Origin: an uncultured Coriobacteriaceae bacterium
GTDB lineage: Bacteria > Actinomycetota > Coriobacteriia > Coriobacteriales > Atopobiaceae
Direction: 5' to 3'
DNA length: 43,906 nt
Assembly (NCBI GenBank): GCA_900549525.1
Contig: UWSJ01000004.1
Location: forward strand, 1 to 43,906
A program made the translations under genes and the position numbers. The notes under the pieces were generated by a model. It was not told where the DNA came from. It was given only the letters and a program-made list of their open reading frames with translations, and searched no databases. Below are positions 39,378 through 43,906 of this stretch, one piece after another (the first letter of the stretch is position 1; every line of letters begins with the position of its first letter).

Positions 39378-39914
39378 CTACTTTGCGGCCTTGCCGAGCT
39401 TGCGACGGATGTGCTCGCCCTCGTAGTGGATACCCTTGCCCTTGTACGGCTCGGGCGGACGCTTCATGCGGATCTCGGCCGCAACCTGGCCGACCTGCTC
39501 CTTGGAGATGCCCTGCACGGTGATGTGCGTGTTGTCAGGCACGACGAAGGAGATGTCGTGGGGGGCCTTGTAGATAACGGGGTGCGAGTAACCGAGGGAG
39601 AGGTCGAGGTCCTTGCCCTTGAGCGCGACACGGTAGCCGACGCCGGTAAGCTCGAGCTTCTTTTCGAAGCCCTCGGAGACGCCCACCACCATGTTGTGGA
39701 TGAGCGTACGGGTAAGGCCGTGCTGGGCGTTGGCCTCGCGCGTCTCGTCGACGGTGGCGACGAGAACCTCGTTCTCCACCTCAGAGATGGTCACGAGCTC
39801 GGAGAACGAGCGATCAAGCTCGCCCTTGGGGCCCTTCACGTGCACGTGGTTGCCGGTGATGGTCACGGTGACCCCGGCGGGAATCTGGACAGGCTTCTTG
39901 CCGATGCGGGACAT
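39378..39914 (-). CDS. rplF: Ribosomal protein L6
   Basis: 178 residues from the ATG at 39914; the frame extends to 39995 over the end of rpsH but without homology. MSRIGKKPVQIPAGVTVTIT opens the first L6 domain; GVSEGFEKKLELTGVGYRVA and RMKRPPEPYKGKGIHYEGE mark the second. It sits near the sarcin-ricin loop and factor-binding site. Confidence 0.97.
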   Translation of the reverse strand: MSRIGKKPVQIPAGVTVTITGNHVHVKGPKGELDRSFSELVTISEVENEVLVATVDETREANAQHGLTRTLIHNMVVGVSEGFEKKLELTGVGYRVALKGKDLDLSLGYSHPVIYKAPHDISFVVPDNTHITVQGISKEQVGQVAAEIRMKRPPEPYKGKGIHYEGEHIRRKLGKAAK

Positions 39915-39942
39915 GGTGTCTCCTTTCCTATCCTGCCGTGGG

Positions 39943-40341
39943 TTACCAGACGTAGGCGATGACTTCGCCGCCGACGCCAAGCTTGCGGGCGTCACGGTCG
40001 CACATCATGCCCTTGGAGGTGGAGATGACGGCAGTACCGAGGCCACCAAGCACGCGAGGAAGGTCCTCGGCCTTGGAATAGATGCGCAGACCGGGCTTGG
40101 AGATGCGCTTGATGCCGCGAAGCACGCGGGCGTGACGGTTGCCGTACTTGAGGGTGACGGTCAGGGTCTTCTGGGGCTTGGTGTCCTCGACGGCATAGCC
40201 CTCGATGTAGCCCTCCTCCGCGATAACGCGGGCGACCTCGACCAGCACCTTGCTGGAAGGCATGGTGACGGTATCCTTGCCGGCGGTGTTGCCGTTGCGG
40301 ATGCGCGTCAGCATGTCTGCAATGGGATCGGTAACGTTCAT
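39943..40341 (-). CDS. rpsH: Ribosomal protein S8
   Basis: 132 residues: MNVTDPIADMLTRIRNGNTA, LKYGNRHARVLRGIKRISKP and the C-terminal GLGTAVISTSKGMMCDRDAR. S8 binds helix 21 of 16S rRNA. In E. coli it also represses the spc operon by binding mRNA at the rplX-rplE junction; here that junction is interrupted. AAGGAG supports the ATG. Confidence 0.97.
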   Translation of the reverse strand: MNVTDPIADMLTRIRNGNTAGKDTVTMPSSKVLVEVARVIAEEGYIEGYAVEDTKPQKTLTVTLKYGNRHARVLRGIKRISKPGLRIYSKAEDLPRVLGGLGTAVISTSKGMMCDRDARKLGVGGEVIAYVW

Positions 40342-40449
40342 TGGGATTCTCCTTCGTTAGGGATGAACCTCTGCGTCCGGTTCATGCCGGCCCGTGGCCG
40401 GAACGCCTGGACGGGAGTCTTCCTTCTGTCCTGGAGCGGAGGCAGACGC
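40342..40449 (-). promoter_or_regulatory. Structured rpsN-rpsH intercistronic region
   Basis: Two adjacent hairpins near the rpsH end: ATGAACC/GGTTCAT with a nine-base loop, then CCGGCC/GGCCGG around CGT. No T-runs. Likely mRNA processing or regulatory structure. Confidence 0.35.
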
Positions 40450-40635
40450 CTACCAGCTCGCCTTGCGGACGCCAGGAAGCTCGCCCTTGCTCGCGAGCTC
40501 GCGGAAGCACACGCGGCACAGGCCGAACTTGCGATACACGCTGTGCGGACGGCCGCAGCGCTGGCAACGGTTCTGGGTGCGCGTCGAGTACTTCGGCTCA
40601 CGCTGAGCCTTGACGATCATCGATGTCTTAGCCAC
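40450..40635 (-). CDS. rpsN: Ribosomal protein S14, zinc (type Z) form
   Basis: 61 residues, AKTSMIVKAQREPKYSTRTQ then NRCQRCGRPHSVYRKFGLCR and VCFRELASKGELPGVRKASW. Two C-x-x-C pairs bind zinc, so this is the short C-plus form (also called rpsZ). The start is GTG at 40635 with GGAGG closely upstream; an ATG six codons later would be too short. No zinc-free paralogue is in the window. Confidence 0.96.
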   Translation of the reverse strand: MAKTSMIVKAQREPKYSTRTQNRCQRCGRPHSVYRKFGLCRVCFRELASKGELPGVRKASW

Positions 40636-40657
40636 AAATCCTCCTTCGGGATGGTCG

Positions 40658-40726
40658 GCCGCACGTTCGTGCGGCTGCTTTCGTCGTGCAGGCACGACAA
40701 CGTCGCCGAGCGCGAGCCCGGCGACG
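40658..40726 (-). promoter_or_regulatory. Three consecutive hairpins in the rplE-rpsN gap
   Basis: GCCGCAC/GTGCGGC (40658-40675), GTCGTG/CACGAC (40683-40698) and CGTCGCCG/CGGCGACG (40701-40726) stand in a row within a 103-base gap. None has a T-run. The arrangement could slow or process the mRNA between L5 and S14. Confidence 0.45.
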
Positions 40727-40738
40727 GGATTACCTCAG

Positions 40739-41296
40739 TTACTTCTTGAACGGGAAGTTGAAGCCCTCGAGCAGGGCCTTGCCCTCCTCGTTGGTCTTCG
40801 CGGTGGTGACGATGGTGATGTCCATGCCGCGCGTGTGGTCGATCTTGTCGAAGTCGATCTCCGGGAAGATGAGCTGCTCGGTCACGCCCATGGAGAAGTT
40901 GCCACGGCCATCGAAGCTCTTGGGGGAGATGCCACGGAAGTCGCGGATGCGGGGGATGGCGACCGAGATGAGACGATCGAGGAAGTCCCACATGCGATCC
41001 TGGCGCAGGGTGACCTTGGCGCCGATGGGCTGGCCCTCACGCAGGTGGAAGGTAGCGATGGACTTGCGGGCACGACGGATGGAGGGCTGCTGGCCGGTGA
41101 TGGCGCGCAGGTCGGCGACGGCACCGTCGATGGCCTTGGAATCCGTGGCGGCCTCGCCAACGCCCATGTTCACGACGATCTTCTCGATCTTGGGAACCGT
41201 CATGGGGTTGGTGTAGCCAAACTGCTCGATGAGCTTGGCGCGAACCTCGTCGTTGTACTTGGTCTTGAGACGGGGAACGTACTTCTCTTCTGCCAT
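40739..41296 (-). CDS. rplE: Ribosomal protein L5
   Basis: 185 residues from the ATG at 41296 with AAGGAG five bases upstream. Features: IEKIVVNMGVGEAATDSKAI, ITGQQPSIRRARKSIATFHL and the C-terminal DFDKIDHTRGMDITIVTTAK. It binds 5S rRNA and contacts P-site tRNA. Normally it follows rplX within a few dozen bases; here 745 bases and an unknown ORF lie between, so it needs its own promoter or antitermination. Confidence 0.97.
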   Translation of the reverse strand: MAEEKYVPRLKTKYNDEVRAKLIEQFGYTNPMTVPKIEKIVVNMGVGEAATDSKAIDGAVADLRAITGQQPSIRRARKSIATFHLREGQPIGAKVTLRQDRMWDFLDRLISVAIPRIRDFRGISPKSFDGRGNFSMGVTEQLIFPEIDFDKIDHTRGMDITIVTTAKTNEEGKALLEGFNFPFKK

Positions 41297-41514
41297 GGTC
41301 ACTCCTTCTGGGGTTTCTCAGCACGGGGTTGGCGATAAGCGGACGACCCGCGGGGACAAGTCCCTCGTTACCCTCGTGCCTCCTGTACGGCGTCAAACCG
41401 CCAGGAGCCTTCACAGTGCAGCTCACAAGGATATGACTTTGACGCAGCGTTTGCCACAACGAAATCGGCGAAGTCTCAGCCCACTCCCCTGCGTCCACAC
41501 CGTATTCACACAAC
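41297..41514 (-). promoter_or_regulatory. Long leader upstream of rplE
   Basis: 218 bases without a credible gene. It should contain the promoter for rplE and the downstream spc genes, because hairpins lie on the upstream side. A pair TTGTGG and TCATAT with a 17-base spacer occurs around 41430-41458 on the minus strand but is a poor match to consensus. Small dyads such as GGGACTTGTCCC are also present. Confidence 0.3.
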
Positions 41515-41542
41515 AGGCCGACCTTCTCGCGAAGATCGGCCT
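41515..41542 (-). terminator. Hairpin downstream of the inserted 97-aa ORF
   Basis: AGGCCGATCTTC and GAAGGTCGGCCT pair over a GCGA loop (one G-T pair) on the minus strand, followed by GTTGTGTG. The T-run is poor, so termination may be partial. It lies 34 bases past the ORF stop. Confidence 0.45.
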
Positions 41543-41576
41543 ACGTACCCATACGTACTGCTTCGAAACGCTTTGC

Positions 41577-41870
41577 CTACTCCTGGATGCTCTCGAAGAA
41601 CTGAGCCTCCCCGGCGACGTCTGCCAGGGAACGGTCGTTGATGCACGGGAGATGGAGCACCTCGTGAAGCGTGGGGACAAGCTCCGAGCAATCCGTGAAA
41701 TGCCCCTTGTCGTTGAGGCTGTCGCAGTTTTGCACACGCCAATAGCCGTCGGTGTGTGTCACGTAGTACGTGCCCCCACCTACCCTCGCGAACACCCGCG
41801 TGTTGGAACGCAGATAGTCCTCGATGCCGTCCGGTCCTATCTCGAGTGCCTCCTCAGCCATGACGCCCAT
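41577..41870 (-). CDS. Hypothetical 97-residue protein inserted between rplX and rplE
   Basis: Not recognised. The ATG at 41870 has GAAAGGGG 5 bases upstream; the frame continues to 42020 but crosses a terminator. The sequence is acidic, opening MGVMAEEALEIGPDGIEDYL. A central block with RSNTRVFARVGGGTYYVTHT, then DGYWRVQNCDSLNDKGHFTD, looks like a small beta-rich domain rich in Tyr/Trp and polar residues. Two cysteines (in QNCD and TDCSEL) and a third in LPCIND occur. There is no signal peptide, membrane segment or basic RNA-binding patch. Codon use is like that of neighbours. It sits inside the spc operon between a terminator and a second hairpin. Confidence 0.7.
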   Translation of the reverse strand: MGVMAEEALEIGPDGIEDYLRSNTRVFARVGGGTYYVTHTDGYWRVQNCDSLNDKGHFTDCSELVPTLHEVLHLPCINDRSLADVAGEAQFFESIQE

Positions 41871-41975
41871 CCGTGCCCCTTTCGACGAAGCCAACTGTTT
41901 CCTAAGCTTCTCCGAGATGGAGGCAGCGGCGTGCGGGACTCCCGCGAACGAGCGATTTCGTCGTGGAACGGCAGC

Positions 41976-42006
41976 AAAAAGCCCGCCGACCGGAGCCAGC
42001 GGGCTT
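41976..42006 (-). terminator. Intrinsic terminator after rplX, inside the spc operon
   Basis: AAGCCCGC pairs with GCGGGCTT over a GC-rich loop, followed on the minus strand by a run of Ts (TTTTTG including stem end). It lies just 36 bases beyond the rplX stop. A terminator between L24 and L5 genes is unusual. Confidence 0.8.
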
Positions 42007-42041
42007 GATAGCGAACTCACGCCCTCAATGAGGGGGGGGTG

Positions 42042-42374
42042 CTACTTAGAGGGATCGGGGATGACCTCGCCGGACTTCTTGGCGAAACGGACCTTGGTGC
42101 CGTCCTCCTCGAAGCGGAAGCCGACGCGCGTGGGCTTGTCGGTCTTGGGGTCGATGAGCGCCACGTTGGAGACGTCGATGGGCATCTCCTTGTTGGCGAA
42201 CCCGCCCTGCTGGTTGTCCTGGGTGGGACGCTGGGCCTTCTTGGCAACGGCAACGCCCTCGACGACAACCTTGCCCACCTTGGGCAGGGCGCGCACGACG
42301 AGTCCGCGCTTACCCTTGTCCTTGCCGGCGATGACCTCGACGGTGTCGCCCTTCTTGATCTTCATCTTAGCCAT
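42042..42374 (-). CDS. rplX: Ribosomal protein L24
   Basis: 110 residues. KOW motif at the start: KIKKGDTVEVIAGKDKGKRG, then VKPTQDNQQ-like sequence as RPTQDNQQGGFANKEMPIDV and SNVALIDPKTDKPTRVGF. Initiates 50S assembly. 14 bases after rplN. It is followed by a terminator rather than rplE. Confidence 0.97.
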   Translation of the reverse strand: MAKMKIKKGDTVEVIAGKDKGKRGLVVRALPKVGKVVVEGVAVAKKAQRPTQDNQQGGFANKEMPIDVSNVALIDPKTDKPTRVGFRFEEDGTKVRFAKKSGEVIPDPSK

Positions 42375-42388
42375 GGCTGCGACTCCTT

Positions 42389-42757
42389 CTAGAGCGTCTC
42401 GGGAGCGAGAGACACGATCTTCATGTACTTGTGGTCGCGCAGCTCACGAGCGACGGGCCCGAAGATACGGGTGCCCACGGGGCCGCCGTCCTTGTCGATC
42501 AGGACGCAGGCGTTCTGGTCGAACTTGATGTAGCTGCCGTCCTTGCGACGCGTCTCCTTGACGGTGCGCACGACGACGCAGCGGACGACGTCGCCCTTCT
42601 TGACGGAGGCGCCGGGCGTGGCCTCCTGGACGGCCCCGATGATGACGTCGGCAAGGCCGGCATAGCGGCGCTTGGAGCCACCCAGGACCTTAATGCACCT
42701 CACGCGCTTTGCGCCGGAGTTATCGGCAACGGTGAGCATGGTCTGCATCTGAATCAT
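42389..42757 (-). CDS. rplN: Ribosomal protein L14
   Basis: 122 residues: MIQMQTMLTVADNSGAKRVR, GASVKKGDVVRCVVVRTVKE and RIFGPVARELRDHKYMKIVS, the L14 signature set. It lies at the subunit interface. AAAGGG upstream supports the ATG. Confidence 0.98.
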   Translation of the reverse strand: MIQMQTMLTVADNSGAKRVRCIKVLGGSKRRYAGLADVIIGAVQEATPGASVKKGDVVRCVVVRTVKETRRKDGSYIKFDQNACVLIDKDGGPVGTRIFGPVARELRDHKYMKIVSLAPETL

Positions 42758-42779
42758 TGCAAAATCCCTTTCAGATCAT

Positions 42780-42822
42780 CCGGCTCAGAGGTGCGCCCAC
42801 ACGAGCGGCGCACGTGAGCCGG
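42780..42822 (-). promoter_or_regulatory. Nested hairpin between rpsQ and rplN
   Basis: CCGGCTCA/TGAGCCGG (outer) and GTGCGCC/GGCGCAC (inner) make a long, nearly continuous stem with a nine-base loop in the 80-base gap. No T-run directly follows. Post-transcriptional processing or control is the likely role. Confidence 0.5.
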
Positions 42823-42837
42823 TGATGGCCTCGGATG

Positions 42838-43104
42838 CTACTTCGCGGCCTCGACGACCTCGACGAGACGCCAACGCTTCGTCTTGGACAGGGGACGCGT
42901 CTCCATGACCTTGACGGTGTCGCCGAGCTTGGCGACCTCGTTCTCGTCGTGGGCGTGGAGCTTCTTGGAAACGGTGATCATCTTGCCGTACTTGGGGTGA
43001 CGCTTGCGGTTGTCGATCGTCACGGTGATGGACTTGGCACCGGAGATCGAGGTAACGACGCCCACACGCACCTTGCGCGAGTTGCGAGCCTCGGTATCGC
43101 TCAT
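42838..43104 (-). CDS. rpsQ: Ribosomal protein S17
   Basis: 88 residues: RKVRVGVVTSISGAKSITVT, RHPKYGKMITVSKKLHAHDE and GDTVKVMETRPLSKTKRWRL, an OB fold that binds 16S rRNA early. GAGGAG upstream; 14 bases after rpmC. Confidence 0.97.
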   Translation of the reverse strand: MSDTEARNSRKVRVGVVTSISGAKSITVTIDNRKRHPKYGKMITVSKKLHAHDENEVAKLGDTVKVMETRPLSKTKRWRLVEVVEAAK

Positions 43105-43118
43105 GTTCTACTCCTCGA

Positions 43119-43331
43119 CTACTTGGTGGCAGCGCTGGCGGCTGCAATCTGACGGGCGCGGATCTCGGTCTGGATGCGGGCGATGTCACGCTTGACATGG
43201 CTCACACGGGCCGTGTTGTCCAGCTGGCTTGTAGCCATCTGGAAACGGAGGTTGAAGAGCTCGGCGCGGCCGTCCTCAAGCTTCTTGGTGAGCTCCTCGT
43301 CGGAGAGCTCGCGGATTTCGGTCATCTTCAT
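43119..43331 (-). CDS. rpmC: Ribosomal protein L29
   Basis: 70 residues from the ATG at 43331, directly after the rplP stop (stop and ATG are adjacent with one base between). Two-helix hairpin: EIRELSDEELTKKLEDGRAE, then LFNLRFQMATSQLDNTARVS and an Ala-rich tail. Near the tunnel exit. Confidence 0.97.
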   Translation of the reverse strand: MKMTEIRELSDEELTKKLEDGRAELFNLRFQMATSQLDNTARVSHVKRDIARIQTEIRARQIAAASAATK

Positions 43332-43332
43332 G

Positions 43333-43761
43333 TTACTTGTCCTCCCCAGCCTGAGCGGCGCGGGTGATGATCTTGGTCTTGATGGGCAGCTTGTGCTGGG
43401 CGAGGCGCAGGGCCTCCTTGGCGACGGCCTCTTCGACGCCACCGATCTCGAACATAACGCGACCGGGCTTGACGACGGCCACCCACTCCTCGGGGTTGCC
43501 CTTACCCTTACCCATGCGGGTCTCGGCGGGCTTCTTGGAAACGGGCTTGTCCGGGAAGATCGTGATCCAGACCTGACCGCCACGCTTCATGTAACGCGTC
43601 ATGGCGATACGAGCGGCCTCGATCTGACGGTTGGTGATCCAGTGGGCCTCGAGGGCGACGATGCCGTACTCGCCGAGGTGAAGCTCGGTGTTGCCCTTGG
43701 CGTGGCCCTTCATGGAGCCACGCTGAACCTTGCGGTGAAGGATTCGCTTAGGAGCCAGCAT
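43333..43761 (-). CDS. rplP: Ribosomal protein L16
   Basis: 142 residues: MLAPKRILHRKVQRGSMKGH, LEAHWITNRQIEAARIAMTR and VWITIFPDKPVSKKPAETRM with KGKGNPEEWVAVVKPGRVMF. Needed for the peptidyl transferase centre and A-site tRNA. Its ATG overlaps the rpsC stop by one base (TAATG). Confidence 0.98.
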   Translation of the reverse strand: MLAPKRILHRKVQRGSMKGHAKGNTELHLGEYGIVALEAHWITNRQIEAARIAMTRYMKRGGQVWITIFPDKPVSKKPAETRMGKGKGNPEEWVAVVKPGRVMFEIGGVEEAVAKEALRLAQHKLPIKTKIITRAAQAGEDK

Positions 43762-43906
43762 TAGTTGCCCCTCCTCTCATTGCGACGACGGGGACGAGAC
43801 GAGCCCTCGAGGGCCGGCTGCGGCTTGGGCTGGCCGGGGAGCTTCTCGCCAACGTAGATCCAGACCTTCACGCCGCAGGCGCCCATGGTGGTGCGAGCGG
43901 TGGCCT
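43761..43906 (-). CDS. rpsC: Ribosomal protein S3, C-terminal 47 residues (runs off the window)
   Basis: The visible end reads TTMGACGVKVWIYVGEKLPG, then a Pro/Arg-rich tail ending RRRNERRGN. The G-x-x-G-V-K-V-W-I-Y/F segment is the conserved S3 C-terminal sequence. The KH domain lies outside the window. Coupled by TAATG overlap to rplP. Confidence 0.94.
   Translation of the reverse strand, partial: ATARTTMGACGVKVWIYVGEKLPGQPKPQPALEGSSRPRRRNERRGN

Noticed and set aside
41037..41513. 158-residue minus-strand frame upstream of rplE
   Set aside because: It enters rplE in the wrong frame, has no recognisable domain and no good ribosome-binding site; I treat the region as leader.

Overview
The window looks like a chromosomal segment of a high-GC Gram-positive bacterium, most likely a Coriobacteriia member near Olsenella/Atopobiaceae. 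This is inferred from strong GC-biased codon use, Shine-Dalgarno starts including GTG and TTG, a gram-positive type LexA box, a C-minus S4, zinc-type S14, zinc-LID adenylate kinase, and an ECF transporter core placed after rplQ. No rRNA, tRNA, CRISPR array, prophage or intact transposase was seen.

Layout. 1-5.75 kb (minus strand): the start of a class I aminotransferase, a glycerol-dehydrogenase relic, and a tight sbcD-sbcC-LMW phosphatase operon. 5.9-8.8 kb (plus): a nitroreductase, a small XRE regulator with a palindrome at its 5' end, and a Y-family DNA polymerase with a near-perfect SOS box, overlapping a YolD-like gene. 8.8-11.45 kb: a gene graveyard holding fragments of ureG, a ureD-like gene, urtA, a flavodoxin-like gene and a Tat-exported peptide/nickel-type ABC transporter. 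11.7-15.3 kb (plus): an intact larE-larB-larC operon for the nickel-pincer nucleotide cofactor, ending in a TetR regulator. 15.3-20.6 kb: an EamA transporter built of two duplicated domains, a dedA relic, a Cof-type HAD phosphatase, an MFS efflux protein and asnS. 20.7-25.5 kb (minus): argC-argJ-argB-argD. 25.7-28 kb (minus): a GT2 glycosyltransferase and a membrane-anchored LCP-like protein. 28-43.9 kb (minus): truA-ecfT-ecfA, then the alpha, spc and S10-end ribosomal clusters from rplQ back to the 3' end of rpsC, including rpoA, infA, map, adk and secY.

Three connected points stand out. First, the decayed metal transporter starts divergently from lar, and urease and urea-uptake relics lie beside it. 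The locus therefore reads as a former nickel island that kept cofactor synthesis and lost transport and urease functions. Second, the normally inseparable rplX-rplE junction is split by an intrinsic terminator, a 97-residue ORF of unknown function and a long leader, at the place where S8 feedback acts in E. coli. Third, the intergenic regions carry several palindromic repeat elements, two of them in families with more than one copy in the window.

In the direction of transcription (right to left) the ribosomal block runs rpsC-rplP-rpmC-rpsQ-rplN-rplX / 97-aa ORF / rplE-rpsN-rpsH-rplF-rplR-rpsE-rpmD-rplO-secY-adk-map / infA-rpmJ-rpsM-rpsK-rpsD-rpoA-rplQ / ecfA-ecfT-truA. Visible terminators mark the three breaks.
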